Source of the DNA: Solirubrobacter pauli
GTDB lineage: Bacteria > Actinomycetota > Thermoleophilia > Solirubrobacterales > Solirubrobacteraceae
Assembly (NCBI RefSeq): GCF_003633755.1
Contig: NZ_RBIL01000001.1
Span: 295,426-359,425 of the forward strand
Reading direction: 5' to 3'
DNA length: 64,000 nt
A program made the position numbers and the translations under genes. How positions within the stretch are numbered: the stretch's first letter is position 1; each line of letters begins with the position of its first letter. Positions 43,809-53,272 of the stretch are shown in pieces. The notes beneath the pieces were generated by a model. It was not told where the DNA came from and searched no databases. It worked only from the letters and a program-made list of their open reading frames with translations.

Positions 43809-45736
43809 CCCGCGCGCAGCTCACCCGCTGCGCGCTGCTGGTGAGCGCTTTCGCCGTGGCGGGCCTGGTTGGGCCCGCCGCGGCGCTCGCCGCCACCCCC
43901 AGCGCGCCCCCGCCGGTCTTCGGCCTCTTCGGCGTGGACATCAGCGACCTCGTCGGCGACGTCGTCAAAGGCGTCTTCGACGTCCTGGTCCCCGACTTCG
44001 CCAGCAAGTGGGCCACCCAGCTCGTCGCGTGGATGGTCGCCGTCCCGGACGTCAGCAACACCAAGACCTTCCCCGAGCTGAACGCCTTCCAGCAGCAGCT
44101 GCTCGCCGTCGGCTTCGGGCTCGTCGGCATCGGGTTCGTCGCCGCCGCGCTGCAGTACCTAGCGGCCGGCATCACCGGCCGCATGAACGCCGTCGACGCG
44201 TTCCAGCGCTCGGCCGTCGCGTGCGGAATGCTCGTCTTCTACCCCAAGCTGATGGGGCTCGCGACCGTCGGCACCAACCTGCTCACCGACGCCATCGTCA
44301 CCGCCCCGCGCATCACCAAGGGCATCGACACGATGCTCGGCGCGGCGTTCGTGCTCGCAGTCGCCACCGGCGGCTTCAGCGTCGGCATGGCCGTCGGCGC
44401 GGCCGCCGCCTGCCTGTGGTTTCTCGCCGGGATCTTCGTCATGAAGATCGCGATCACCGCGGCGATGGCCATCCTGCTGCTGTCGGGCGGGATCGTCCTC
44501 GGGCTGCACGCGTTCGCGCCCCTCTCCTGGCTGCCTCGCCTGTGGAGCTCGGTGCTGGTGGCGGTGCACGCCATCCCCATCGCCTGGGCGCTGATCTTCG
44601 CCGCCGCGGCGTTGCTGACCAGCGACTCGCTGATCTTCAACCAAGGCCTAGGCGCCAGCCTCGAGGCGGCGGTGAAGCCGTTCGTCGCTGTCGCCTGCCT
44701 CTATCTCGCCTACAAGGCGCCCGCGTTCCTGCTCGCGGCCGCGCGCACGATGGGCGTCAACATGACCGGCCTCGCGCCCGCGATGGGCGGCGGCCGAGGC
44801 GGCGGCGGTGGCGGTGGCGGCGGCCGCATACCCGGTGTCGGCGCGGCCGCCGGCGCGGGCGGCCCGGGTGGCAACGTCGCCCGCCGTGCTCTGCAGACCC
44901 ACGGCGACCGGATGCGCGGACTGCGCGCCGCCATCGGCGCCCGCAGCGCCGCCCCTGCCGCCCGCGTTCGCCAGGCCGTCAGCCAGAGCGCATCCTCAGC
45001 CACCAGCGCCGCCAAGCGAGCGGCCGCCCCGGTCGCCGTCAACGCCGCGGCCGCGCTCGGCCCCGCTGACGGCTCCGCGCGCGCCCGAGCGCTCTCCACC
45101 GCGAGCAACGGCGCCAAGAAGACCGGAACCGCGGTGCGCGGCGCGGCTCAAGGAGCCGCCACCGGCGCGCGCGCCGTCAGGTCCGCCAACGACTGGTGGC
45201 GCACCCAGCTCCCGCAAAAGGGCGCGCAGCTGCGCAACGGCATCCCGGGCACGCCCGCCACCTCCGCCAGCCGCCAGGGCGACGGCGCGGCCGCCGCCCC
45301 TGGGTCCAGTGACGCAAGCGCGAGCGCCCGCCGCCCCGCGTCCCGCGAGAAGACCAGCGACGTCACACGCACCGCCAACGGCAACGGCTCCCGCGACGGC
45401 GCGCCGCGCACGCAGGCCCCGGCCGCGCGCACCCCGCGCACGCCCAGCGGTGCTGGCGCGGGCGCTCGTCCGGCGGTCCCCACCGGCCCCTCCGGCTCGA
45501 AGCCCGCCAACGGCAAGGCCGCCACCGCGCCCAGCACCAGTGCACCCGGACCCGTCGTCAGCGCTGGTAGCGCGTCGGGCGCCGCCAACAACGCGAGCGC
45601 GGCCCGAGCGAAGCCCTCGGGCGTCGCCGCTGCCGCCACCAAAGCCGCCGCCGACAAGCCTGGAAAGCCCAAGCCGCCGCCGGCCGCCCAGACGACCAGC
45701 GACCGACCGACTCCCCGTCCGCCCCGATCGAACTAG
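43805..45736 (+). CDS. VirB6/TrbL-like channel protein
   Basis: 643 residues, GTG start overlapping the pilin stop. Signal-like first helix, then six or more TM segments up to residue ~325 (e.g. LLAVGFGLVGIGFVAAALQY; AITAAMAILLLSGGIVLGLH; IPIAWALIFAAAALL). A Gly-rich hinge (GGGRGGGGGGGGGR) and a 300-residue Ala/Pro/Ser-rich, probably disordered cytoplasmic or surface tail follow. Fits the polytopic inner channel subunit of monoderm T4SSs. Confidence 0.82.
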   Translation: MTRAQLTRCALLVSAFAVAGLVGPAAALAATPSAPPPVFGLFGVDISDLVGDVVKGVFDVLVPDFASKWATQLVAWMVAVPDVSNTKTFPELNAFQQQLLAVGFGLVGIGFVAAALQYLAAGITGRMNAVDAFQRSAVACGMLVFYPKLMGLATVGTNLLTDAIVTAPRITKGIDTMLGAAFVLAVATGGFSVGMAVGAAAACLWFLAGIFVMKIAITAAMAILLLSGGIVLGLHAFAPLSWLPRLWSSVLVAVHAIPIAWALIFAAAALLTSDSLIFNQGLGASLEAAVKPFVAVACLYLAYKAPAFLLAAARTMGVNMTGLAPAMGGGRGGGGGGGGGRIPGVGAAAGAGGPGGNVARRALQTHGDRMRGLRAAIGARSAAPAARVRQAVSQSASSATSAAKRAAAPVAVNAAAALGPADGSARARALSTASNGAKKTGTAVRGAAQGAATGARAVRSANDWWRTQLPQKGAQLRNGIPGTPATSASRQGDGAAAAPGSSDASASARRPASREKTSDVTRTANGNGSRDGAPRTQAPAARTPRTPSGAGAGARPAVPTGPSGSKPANGKAATAPSTSAPGPVVSAGSASGAANNASAARAKPSGVAAAATKAAADKPGKPKPPPAAQTTSDRPTPRPPRSN

Positions 45737-45739
45737 CCG

Positions 45740-46132
45740 ATGCTCAACATCACCTACAAACACCTGCAGGACCCGGTCAAGCTCGGCTGGTTCAGCCTCG
45801 CCCAGTGGATGCAGCTCGGCGTCTGCGGACTGCTCGCCTACGGGCTCTCCACGGTGCTGCCGCTGCCGGACATGTGGTCGCTGTCGCTGGCCATCACCAT
45901 CTGCGGCGCGCCGGTCGCGGCCGCGATGGTCGCCATGCAAGCCGACTTCGACGTGCTCGCGTTCACGCTCGCCGCCGCGCGCTGGACACGCCGCCGCCGT
46001 CACTACCTCCCCGGCACCAACCCAGCCGCCACGCCCGCCGGATACCACCTGCTCATGCCCGACGCGATCGACGCGCCCGACCCGCTCGCCGACGCGACCG
46101 TCACTCTCCGCGCCGACACGCTCTGGGACTGA
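45740..46132 (+). CDS. VirB3/PrgI-like membrane protein
   Basis: 130 residues. Two TM helices at ~24-42 and ~46-66 (LGVCGLLAYGLSTVLPL; LSLAITICGAPVAAAMVAM), then a short cytoplasmic tail with WTRRRRHYLPG. Position between VirB6-like and VirB4 genes fits the small subunit that docks VirB4. Confidence 0.7.
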   Translation: MLNITYKHLQDPVKLGWFSLAQWMQLGVCGLLAYGLSTVLPLPDMWSLSLAITICGAPVAAAMVAMQADFDVLAFTLAAARWTRRRRHYLPGTNPAATPAGYHLLMPDAIDAPDPLADATVTLRADTLWD

Positions 46133-46271
46133 CGGACCCTGCGAGCCAACACCATGCCCGCCGCGATCCGGGGCCACGGCCCCGGATCGCTCGCCCCTCA
46201 CTGCGCGCGCGTGCACCAGCTTCAGCCCTTCGTTCCGACTACAGAGAGCGGTCCGCGCTCGAGGAGAACCT

Positions 46272-46988
46272 TTGCGTCCACTAATCACCACCACCCTGCT
46301 CACCATCGCTGCTCTGACCGCAGGAACCGGCCTCGCCCTGGGCGACCCGGCCCCGCCGCGCGCCAAGGCGGCCGCGGTCTGCGCCGACTTCCCCAACCAG
46401 GCGGCGGCCCAGCAGGCGGCCAACACGATCGACGCCGACCGGGACGGCCTCTACTGCGAGTCGCTGCCGTGCCCGTGCCTGAAACCAGGCGCGCCGCTGC
46501 CGCCCTCGCCGACCGCCACGCCCGAGCCGTCCGTGACGCCGGTCCCGACCAGCACCCCGACCGCGCCGGCCACGGAGGAACCGACCGCCGCGCCCGAGCC
46601 GCAGCAGCCCGCAGGCTGCTCGCGCCCGTCCCGCGTGCAGTCGATCTCGTTCTCGAAGACCAAGTATCCGAACATCAAGCGCCACACCGAGCGCGCCATC
46701 CGCCAGGGCTGGCCGGCCGTCCTCGCGCTCAACCGCCCGGGCGCTGACGCGCGCCGCGAGCGCCTGCTCGAGGGCCGCCCCACCCGCCAAGGCCACGACC
46801 GTGACGAGTACCCGCCCGCTGTCGGGCGCGGCCGCGGTTCCGGGCTGACCAAGGGCACAGCCCCGGTCGGCTGGAAAGCCAGCGTCGCGTTCGTCCCGAG
46901 TTCGGAGAACCGAAGCCACGGCTCCACGATGGGCATCAAGCTCCGTCGCTTCTGCGACGGCACCCAGTTCAAGTACGTCTTCTACTAA
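46272..46988 (+). CDS. secreted NucA/NucB-type DNase with Excalibur-like Ca-binding motif
   Basis: 238 residues from TTG 46272, chosen because GAGGAGA lies 5-10 nt upstream and a signal peptide follows at once (LITTTLLTIAALTAGTGLAL). CADFPNQAAAQQA ... DADRDGLYCESLPC is Excalibur-like. After a Pro/Thr linker, NIKRHTERAIRQGWPAVLAL, then GHDRDEYPPAV, is the catalytic region of NucA/NucB nucleases (D-x-DE-x-P), and SENRSHGSTMG follows. Exported by the T4SS operon; may trim extracellular DNA or act during transfer. Confidence 0.82.
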   Translation: MRPLITTTLLTIAALTAGTGLALGDPAPPRAKAAAVCADFPNQAAAQQAANTIDADRDGLYCESLPCPCLKPGAPLPPSPTATPEPSVTPVPTSTPTAPATEEPTAAPEPQQPAGCSRPSRVQSISFSKTKYPNIKRHTERAIRQGWPAVLALNRPGADARRERLLEGRPTRQGHDRDEYPPAVGRGRGSGLTKGTAPVGWKASVAFVPSSENRSHGSTMGIKLRRFCDGTQFKYVFY

Positions 46989-47018
46989 CCCCGCCAGAGC
47001 AGACATCAGCGCGTCATC

Positions 47019-47044
47019 CGAGCGGCCCCACGGGGCCGCTCGGT
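47019..47044 (+). terminator. strong GC hairpin after T4SS operon 1
   Basis: CCGAGCGGCCC (47019-47029) and GGGCCGCTCGG (47034-47044), perfect 11-bp stem, CACG loop, just upstream of promoter copy 5. Confidence 0.75.
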
Positions 47045-47052
47045 CGTTGCCG

Positions 47053-47091
47053 GCAAAGAAATGTGGGACAGCGTCGGCGTCCGCCTCCTAG
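47053..47091 (+). promoter_or_regulatory. element-specific promoter, copy 5 (T4SS operon 2)
   Basis: GCAAAGAAATG, then GGGACA at 47065-47070, 13 nt, and CCTCCTAG at 47084-47091. ATG 47098 is 33 nt from the first G. CCTCCTAGCCCTACATGAC is identical to copy 4. Confidence 0.78.
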
Positions 47092-47097
47092 CCCTAC

Positions 47098-47382
47098 ATG
47101 ACCGCCACTGATTCCCCGCTCGACGAGGTCCTGCTCGCCGTCGCGCTGCTCGCTCAGCATGGCGAGAAGGCGACCCCGGCCGCCGTCCAGACCATGCTGC
47201 CGCTCGGGACCAACTGGATGCACGCGCGACTCGCGCTCATCGAAGCCCAGCTGCTGCACCTGATCGACGAGGACGGCCTGACCGCTGCCGGTCTGTCACG
47301 GGTCAACGAGTGCCCCGCGCGCCGGTCCTTGCTCTCTCTGCTGGCCGCTCCTGCCGACGCGGACTTGGAGCTGGTCGCGTGA
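47098..47382 (+). CDS. small helical protein, first gene of T4SS operon 2
   Basis: 94 residues, leaderless ATG. Winged-helix-like layout: LLAVALLAQHGEKATPAAVQ, then TNWMHARLALIEAQLLHLID and EDGLTAAGLSRV. It could be a regulator of the operon. The stop overlaps the VirB4 gene start (GTGA). Confidence 0.65.
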   Translation: MTATDSPLDEVLLAVALLAQHGEKATPAAVQTMLPLGTNWMHARLALIEAQLLHLIDEDGLTAAGLSRVNECPARRSLLSLLAAPADADLELVA

Positions 47383-50081
47383 GCGTTGCCAGCCCCCGCA
47401 AGACCGCGAAGAAAAAGGACGGCGCGCAAGGACACGCCGGCGATTTCTTCGGCGTGGAGGCGCTGTTTGAGGACGGGCTGCTCGTCCGCGAAGACGGCGT
47501 GTTCGTCCGCTACCTGGAGATCATCCCGCGCAACCCGCTGGTCATGGACGAGCGCGATTGCGAGGAGCTCGCGGCCGGGTTCGGCGCGCTGGTGCGGCAG
47601 ATCCCGGCGGGCGCGAGCGCGCAGTTCTACGTGGACGCCACGCCGCTGCGCCTGGCTGACGTGCTCGCGCGCTACCGCACGCAGGTCACCAACGCCACCG
47701 CGCCGCTTGAGGCGGGCGGGCCCGAGCATCAGCAGCGCGCGGCCGCGCTGCGCGCGCTCGCTGCGGTGCACGCTGAATCGCTGACTCAGCACGCCGACGA
47801 TCACGCCGCCGTGCAAGTCCGCTACGTCGCTGTTCTGCCGTTTGATCCGGCGCTGGCCAGCCGGCGCCCGGGCGCGATCCAGCTGCGGCCCGCACGGCGC
47901 GCCGCGGTGCTCGAGCGCGACGTGGAAGCGCATCAGCGCCTCGCGCGCGAGAGCCAGCGCTACACCGACGGCATCCGTTCGGAGCTGGGCGCGAACGGGC
48001 TGCAGGCGCGCGCGCTGGACGGCAGCGAGATCGCCGACCTGCTGTGGCGGCGCGGGGCCCCGCGCGCCGCGCACGCCGACGCGGCCGTCGCGCCGTCCCG
48101 GCACGCCACGCAGCTGCTGGCGAGCATCGACACGCAGGCCGACCTTGAGCGCGCCAAGCGCGGCGCTCAGGGCCTGCGCGACGTGCTCGCCCAGGGCGCG
48201 ATCGACGATCACAGCTCGCATCGCTGGCTGGGGATCGACGGCGACCTCGAGCAGACCGTCTACCTGTCCAACGTGCCCGAGCACACGTTCTTCGGGTGGG
48301 TGCTGCACGCGATGCAGTCCCAGCACCCGTGGACGCTGACCGTGCACTTGACCGCGCGCGATCGCCACTCCGAGCGCCAGCGCTACAAGCAGAAGGGACG
48401 TCGTCTGCGTGGCGTGATGAACGCCGCCCATGACCTCGAAGACGACCAGCTCGACCAGGCCGGTGAGCTGCGCGCGCTTGGCCAGGAACTCGCCAACCCC
48501 GTCAACACCATCTACGACATGTCGGTCTACGCGAGCGTGCGCGAGCACGGCCCGCAGCCCGACACGATCGCGCTGACCGAGTCCGTCGATCAGCTCATGC
48601 GCGACGTCTCTGATGCCCTGCAGGGCCGGATGCAGCGCGGCGAGTTCGAGCAACTCGCGCTCTGGCGCTCCACCCTGCCGCTTGGGCTCGACGTCGCCGC
48701 CAAGACGCGCCCATACACCACGCGCAACGTCGCCGACAGCCTGCCGCTGCTGGGCACGTCCTGCGGGTCCCCCGGCGGGCTGGTGCTCGGCTACGCCGAC
48801 CCGGGCCGCACGCTCGAGCACCTGGACCCCTTCGACCCGTTCCACGACAACGGCACGCTGATCATCAACGCCAAGTCCGGCGGCGGCAAGACGTTCCTGG
48901 TGTTGCACCTGCTCGTTCAGGCGCTCACGCACGGCGCCCAAGCCGCCGTCATCGACCGCTCGGCCGGCCACTTCAAGTTCCTGTGCTCGCTGATCCCCGG
49001 CGCCCAACACGTGCAGATCGGCGGCGACGACGAGCACACCATCAACGCCTGGGACGTCGAGGACATCGCCAACGTTCCCGCCTCAAAGATCAGCTTCCTC
49101 GTCCGCTTGCACGCGATGCTGATCGGCGACCACCACGCCGCCCAAGACGCGTTCGGCCTCTCCCCGCTTGAGCGCAGCCAGCTGAGCATCGCCATCCGCG
49201 AGGTCTACGACGACGCGGCCCGCACCGGGTACGTGCCGTGCGAGTCCTACCTGCAGGACATGCTCCTGCGCCGCGCCTCCGATGAAGCCAAGGCCGAAGA
49301 GGGCTCGGTCGAGATCGCCGCCATCAACCGCTCACTCGCCGAGCGCCTGCACGACTACGTCGGCAACGGCGCCTACGCGACCTTGCTGGACCGCCCCACC
49401 ACCATCGACGCCGACGACGCGCCGCTGCTGGTCATCGACACGCGCCTGGTTCCCGAGGACGTCAGCCCCGCTGTGCTGTTCGTGATCTCTGAGGGGATCA
49501 CGCGCCGCGTGGAGGCGCGCCGCGAAGCGCACCTGGCGTCCGGGCGCGCGGGGCACGCGGACGCGGGCATGTTCGACGGGCGCTTCATGCTCGTCCTGGA
49601 GGAGCTGTGGAAGCTCGTCGGGCGCCGCGCGACCGGCGAGTGGATCGAGGACCTCGGCCGCCGCGCCCGTCACATCGGCCTGTTCTTGCTCGGCATCAGC
49701 CAGCAGCGCGGCGACCTCGCCGGCCCCTACGGCAAGGCGCTGCTCAACAACTCCACGATGCAGGTGTTCCTGCGCACGCCCAAGGACGAGCTCGATCACC
49801 TGAAGGAGACGCTCAAGCTCGCCGACACCGAGCTTGACCTGATCTCCGGGCTGCGCACCGAAAAGCGCGCCTACAGCCAGGCGTACGTCATCAACGGCAC
49901 GCGCGGGCGCGGCGTGGTCTCCATTCGCGTCGGCCAGCGCGCCTACTGGCTGGCCACCAGCGACCCGCTGCGTGACGTGCCGCTGCGCGAGCGCGCCCTC
50001 CAGGACGCCGATGGACAGCCCTGGGTCGCGCTCGACTTGCTCTGCGATCACGACTGGCACCGCGCCCTAGCGGACGGCTGA
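47379..50081 (+). CDS. VirB4/TraE-type conjugation ATPase
   Basis: 900 residues from GTG 47379. N-terminal domain ~1-430 (VEALFEDGLLVREDGVFVRY is a typical VirB4 opening), Walker A NAKSGGGKTF at ~497-506, Walker B FMLVLEELWKLV at ~735-745, then the ISQQ motif and the NNSTMQVFLRT segment. Powers pilus assembly and substrate transfer at the inner face of the membrane. Overlaps both neighbours. Confidence 0.92.
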   Translation: MSVASPRKTAKKKDGAQGHAGDFFGVEALFEDGLLVREDGVFVRYLEIIPRNPLVMDERDCEELAAGFGALVRQIPAGASAQFYVDATPLRLADVLARYRTQVTNATAPLEAGGPEHQQRAAALRALAAVHAESLTQHADDHAAVQVRYVAVLPFDPALASRRPGAIQLRPARRAAVLERDVEAHQRLARESQRYTDGIRSELGANGLQARALDGSEIADLLWRRGAPRAAHADAAVAPSRHATQLLASIDTQADLERAKRGAQGLRDVLAQGAIDDHSSHRWLGIDGDLEQTVYLSNVPEHTFFGWVLHAMQSQHPWTLTVHLTARDRHSERQRYKQKGRRLRGVMNAAHDLEDDQLDQAGELRALGQELANPVNTIYDMSVYASVREHGPQPDTIALTESVDQLMRDVSDALQGRMQRGEFEQLALWRSTLPLGLDVAAKTRPYTTRNVADSLPLLGTSCGSPGGLVLGYADPGRTLEHLDPFDPFHDNGTLIINAKSGGGKTFLVLHLLVQALTHGAQAAVIDRSAGHFKFLCSLIPGAQHVQIGGDDEHTINAWDVEDIANVPASKISFLVRLHAMLIGDHHAAQDAFGLSPLERSQLSIAIREVYDDAARTGYVPCESYLQDMLLRRASDEAKAEEGSVEIAAINRSLAERLHDYVGNGAYATLLDRPTTIDADDAPLLVIDTRLVPEDVSPAVLFVISEGITRRVEARREAHLASGRAGHADAGMFDGRFMLVLEELWKLVGRRATGEWIEDLGRRARHIGLFLLGISQQRGDLAGPYGKALLNNSTMQVFLRTPKDELDHLKETLKLADTELDLISGLRTEKRAYSQAYVINGTRGRGVVSIRVGQRAYWLATSDPLRDVPLRERALQDADGQPWVALDLLCDHDWHRALADG

Positions 50082-51247
50082 TGGCTCACCCGCTCATCGC
50101 CTACGGCGCCCAGCAGGTCGCCGGACACGCCGCCAGCCGCGCCCCGAAGCTGCTCGCCGGGACGCTCGCCGGATTGCTGATGCTGTTGCTCGTTCTCGTG
50201 CTGGTGGTCCTGCACGTCAACTACGAGCAGCAGCAGGAAGGCATCGGCGACAGCTCCGGGCTGCCCGCGCTCGCGCAGCCGTTCGTGCGCATCTACGAGG
50301 ACGCCGCCAAGGTCTACGGCGTCAACCCGTTTCTGCTGATGGCCGTCCACGAGGACGAGACCAACTACGGCACAGCCGACCTTCCCGGCGTGAAGACCGG
50401 CGTGAACTTCGCGGGCTGCTGCGCGGGCCCGATGCAGTTCCTGATCACCGGCGGCGCGACCGTCGAGCAAGGCGGATCCGGCGGCACGTGGGCCGGGTTC
50501 GCGACCGCCTACGAGAAGGCCAAGCTCGACCGGCCCGACAGCTACCCGGGCCGCCAGGAGCGCCACCCGAACATCTACGACAACTACGACGCGATCTACG
50601 CGGCCGCCAAGTACTTCGCCGGCCTGGGCGCCGGTACCAACCTCGACAAGCGCACCTACAACGCGCTGCTCTCCTACAAGGGCACGCCGCCCGCGTCGAT
50701 CCCCTTCGCCACCCACGACTACGAGCGCGCCAAGGCCCTCGAGCAGCTCGCCGCCACCAGCGGCGGCGACCTCGGCGGCACCGGCGGCGCGCTCCCGGAC
50801 GTCCCCGGCTCCAAAGCGCGCGTGGACCCCCAGACCGGCGAAGCGAACGCGCCCGAAGACGCCCCCGAGGCCGTCAAGCGCATGATCGCCGCGGGCAACC
50901 GCATCAACCACATGAGCTACGTCTACGGCGGCGGGCACCCCAACTACCTGACCGCCAACGGACTGGACTGCTCCAGCTCGACGTCGTACGTGCTCCACGC
51001 CGGCGGCGTGTTCCCGTCCACCGCCGCGTGGGTCTCCGGGAACTTCATGAACTGGGGCGACTCCGGGCCCGGGCGCTGGGTGACCATCTACGCCCACGGC
51101 GGCCACATTTGGACGATCATCGCCGGGATTCGCTTCGACACCAGCCACTACGGCCCGACGATGCCCGCCGGCAGCGGGCCGCGCTGGTCTTCCAACCTCA
51201 ACCGACCGACCGCGGGCTTCGCGGTCCGACACCCGCCAGGACTATGA
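50081..51247 (+). CDS. VirB1-like bifunctional peptidoglycan hydrolase (lytic transglycosylase + NlpC/P60)
   Basis: 388 residues. TM helix at ~23-47, then a transglycosylase-like domain with catalytic Glu in MAVHEDETNYG (~91-93) and a C-terminal NlpC/P60-like domain with Cys in GLDCSSST (~296) and His in AHGGHIWT (~341). The nucleophile context is GLDCSSS rather than the common G-x-DCSG. It opens the cell wall for the channel, as VirB1/TcpG proteins do in Gram-positive systems. Confidence 0.85.
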   Translation: MAHPLIAYGAQQVAGHAASRAPKLLAGTLAGLLMLLLVLVLVVLHVNYEQQQEGIGDSSGLPALAQPFVRIYEDAAKVYGVNPFLLMAVHEDETNYGTADLPGVKTGVNFAGCCAGPMQFLITGGATVEQGGSGGTWAGFATAYEKAKLDRPDSYPGRQERHPNIYDNYDAIYAAAKYFAGLGAGTNLDKRTYNALLSYKGTPPASIPFATHDYERAKALEQLAATSGGDLGGTGGALPDVPGSKARVDPQTGEANAPEDAPEAVKRMIAAGNRINHMSYVYGGGHPNYLTANGLDCSSSTSYVLHAGGVFPSTAAWVSGNFMNWGDSGPGRWVTIYAHGGHIWTIIAGIRFDTSHYGPTMPAGSGPRWSSNLNRPTAGFAVRHPPGL

Positions 51248-51867
51248 AGTCGTCTCTCTCTGTCGCGGCACTCGCGCTGATCGCGGCTGTCGCCACGCTG
51301 GTGCTCCCGAAGCTGCGTGACGCGCAGCCTCCCGCGCCCAAGCTCACCGACATCGCCGCGGCGACCCCGACCCCGACCCCGACCGTCGGCGCGGCCGTGA
51401 CTGCCGAGCCGGTGTTCGTGCGGCCCGGTGAAGTCGCGCCGCCGCCCGGATCGCCGACCCCGGAACCCGAGCGCGCCGAGCACGTCGCCGCCACCCCCGA
51501 GCAGGCCGTCCGCGAGTACGTGCAGCTGGCGGGCAACTGGACCTCCTCCACGGTCGTCGCCAACTACCGCAAGCTCGCCACGCGCACCGTCGGTGACGCA
51601 CGCGTGCACGCGCAGACGATGGTCGCGCGCGTGCCGATCGACAAGACCTACACGACCCGCAAGCCGGTCCTGGAGACCGAGCTTGCCGGTGTGGTCCGCC
51701 GAGGCGGCCAGAACGACACGCCCACCTACCTAGCCATCGTGCGCCAGCGGCTCACCATCAAGGGCGCGCCCAAGCCCAGCGAGACCCCGGCCTGGCAGAT
51801 CGCCACCGCCACGCTCGAGCAAGCCCCGGGCGGCTGGGTGCTCACCGACTGGAAGGACCCCCGATGA
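51244..51867 (+). CDS. VirB8/TcpC-like single-TM protein
   Basis: 207 residues. ATG overlaps the previous TGA. N-terminal TM (LSVAALALIAAVATLVLPKL), a Pro/Thr linker, then an NTF2-like domain (TPEQAVREYVQLAGNWTSST ... YLAIVRQRLTIKG ... GWVLTDWKDP), as expected for the periplasm-facing scaffold of T4SSs. Confidence 0.7.
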   Translation: MKSSLSVAALALIAAVATLVLPKLRDAQPPAPKLTDIAAATPTPTPTVGAAVTAEPVFVRPGEVAPPPGSPTPEPERAEHVAATPEQAVREYVQLAGNWTSSTVVANYRKLATRTVGDARVHAQTMVARVPIDKTYTTRKPVLETELAGVVRRGGQNDTPTYLAIVRQRLTIKGAPKPSETPAWQIATATLEQAPGGWVLTDWKDPR

Positions 51868-52583
51868 GCGCGCTCCCCCGCCTGGGCTCGCGCACCACGC
51901 GCGTCACCGCCGAACCCGATCCCGCGCTCGCGTTCGCGGCCGGCGCTGGCCAGCTGGTCACCGTCTGCGGGCTGCACGGCGGCGCGGGCACCACCACGCT
52001 CGCCGTGGCGATCGCCACCGCCGCCGCCCAGGCCTCCGGGCCCGGGCGCGTGCTGGCCACCGAGACCGATCCCGCCGGCGGCGAGCTCGCCGCCCGCCAC
52101 GGCACGGCCAGCGCGCTCACCCTCCACGACCTCGCGCGCGGCCACAACCCGCAGGGCGCGCCCTTCACGACCCTCGAATCCGGCCTACGCCTGTTGGCGG
52201 CAGCCCCGGCCGAGCGGACCGCGGCCGCGCCCGACCGGCTCGCGCAGGTCCTCGACGACGCCCGCCCACTGCACGGGCTGATGCTCATCGACGGCGGAAC
52301 CGTGCGCGAGCCCCACAACACCGCGGCGCTCGCACGCGCGCACACGATCATCTGGACCGTCAGCGCCGACCGCGCCGAGCAGCTGCAGACGATGCTCGCC
52401 AGCCCGCTGCTTCGTCGCGGCCGCGCCGCCCGCTGGGTGATCGCCGTCCGGCCCGTCCACGGGCACGCCATCAACCTGCGCCAGCTCAAGACCGCCGCGG
52501 CGACCGCGCACGCCGTCGTCAAGCTCCCCGACCACGCCGACTCGGTCGCGCTCGCCAACGCGATCGCGCCCGCCCTCACATGA
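51864..52583 (+). CDS. ParA/MinD-like ATPase of the transfer operon
   Basis: 239 residues. A deviant Walker A is recognisable but unusual (CGLHGGAGTTTL; the signature first Lys is replaced by His-Gly). ETDPAGGELAARHG and LMLIDGGTVREPH take the A' and B positions. Such proteins occur in type II/IV secretion and flagellar clusters as positioning or assembly factors. Overlaps both neighbours by 4 nt. Confidence 0.75.
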   Translation: MSALPRLGSRTTRVTAEPDPALAFAAGAGQLVTVCGLHGGAGTTTLAVAIATAAAQASGPGRVLATETDPAGGELAARHGTASALTLHDLARGHNPQGAPFTTLESGLRLLAAAPAERTAAAPDRLAQVLDDARPLHGLMLIDGGTVREPHNTAALARAHTIIWTVSADRAEQLQTMLASPLLRRGRAARWVIAVRPVHGHAINLRQLKTAAATAHAVVKLPDHADSVALANAIAPALT

Positions 52584-53077
52584 CCGCGCGCGCCTCCACA
52601 CGCGCCGTCGCGGCCGCCTACGCGGCCCTGTGGGCGCTCACGCTCACCGCCGCGACCATCGCGCTACTCGCCGGCGTCGCGGCCCAGGTCACGCCCGACG
52701 GCCAACGCGGCGGCAACGTGAGCGAAACCCTCTCGATCCTCACCACCAACGCCCGCATGGCCGCCGTGACGATCGCCGCCGCGCTGCTGCTGCGCATCGT
52801 CCGCGAATGGCGGCTGATCTTCGACCTGGTCCTCGGCGTCCTGTACGCCTTCAACGCCGCCGTCGTCGGGGTCGCCATCGCCGAACACGGCCCCGCGATC
52901 CTGCCCTGGCTCGCGCACCTACCCATCGAATGGGCCGCGTTCGCCATCAGCGCCGGCGCGTACCTGCAGGCACGGAACGCTCCCCCCTCCTGGTCGCTTC
53001 TCGCGCGCTACGCCGCGCTCGCAGCGGTCACGCTCACGCTCGCCGCCGTTATCGAAAGCTACGCCTTGCCGCTTTAG
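52580..53077 (+). CDS. polytopic membrane protein closing T4SS operon 2
   Basis: 165 residues with four hydrophobic helices (LWALTLTAATIALLAGVAA; ARMAAVTIAAALLLRIV; LVLGVLYAFNAAVVGVAIA; ALAAVTLTLAAVIESYAL) and LPIEWAAFAISAGAYLQARN between the third and fourth. The pattern is reminiscent of SpoIIM-type proteins, but this is uncertain. Confidence 0.65.
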   Translation: MTARASTRAVAAAYAALWALTLTAATIALLAGVAAQVTPDGQRGGNVSETLSILTTNARMAAVTIAAALLLRIVREWRLIFDLVLGVLYAFNAAVVGVAIAEHGPAILPWLAHLPIEWAAFAISAGAYLQARNAPPSWSLLARYAALAAVTLTLAAVIESYALPL

Positions 53078-53137
53078 CCTTGCGCGCGCTGCGCCGTGCG
53101 GGAGACCAATGCGGCCTCCCACACGGCGCTTTGCTTG

Positions 53138-53272
53138 CTACCGGTCCTCGTCCCGTGCTCTGGCCTGTCGCTCGAACACGCGGATCAGAAGGTCAAAGAC
53201 CTTCCACGCACGCGCGAGCGTCACGGCCAGGACGAGAACAGTCACCGCGCTGGCTAGTGAGGCGACGTCCAT
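53138..53272 (-). CDS. 44-residue membrane peptide
   Basis: ATG at 53272 with AGAAAGG 6 nt upstream on the minus strand. One TM helix (SAVTVLVLAVTLARAW) followed by a charged tail (RVFERQARARDEDR). Opposite to the T4SS operon, in a gap otherwise empty. Could be a regulator, an immunity peptide or chance; codon use and ribosome-binding site favour a real gene. Confidence 0.45.
   Translation of the reverse strand: MDVASLASAVTVLVLAVTLARAWKVFDLLIRVFERQARARDEDR
53252..53271. repeat. 20-bp direct repeat, copy 1
   Basis: GGCTAGTGAGGCGACGTCCA; identical to 53453-53472, 201 bp apart. Copy 1 covers the start codons of the 44-residue peptide. Confidence 0.65.

Noticed and set aside
44808-46271. Long frame joining into the nuclease gene
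   Set aside because: Overlaps the VirB6-like and PrgI-like genes as a shadow; only the part from TTG 46272 has a signal peptide and domains.
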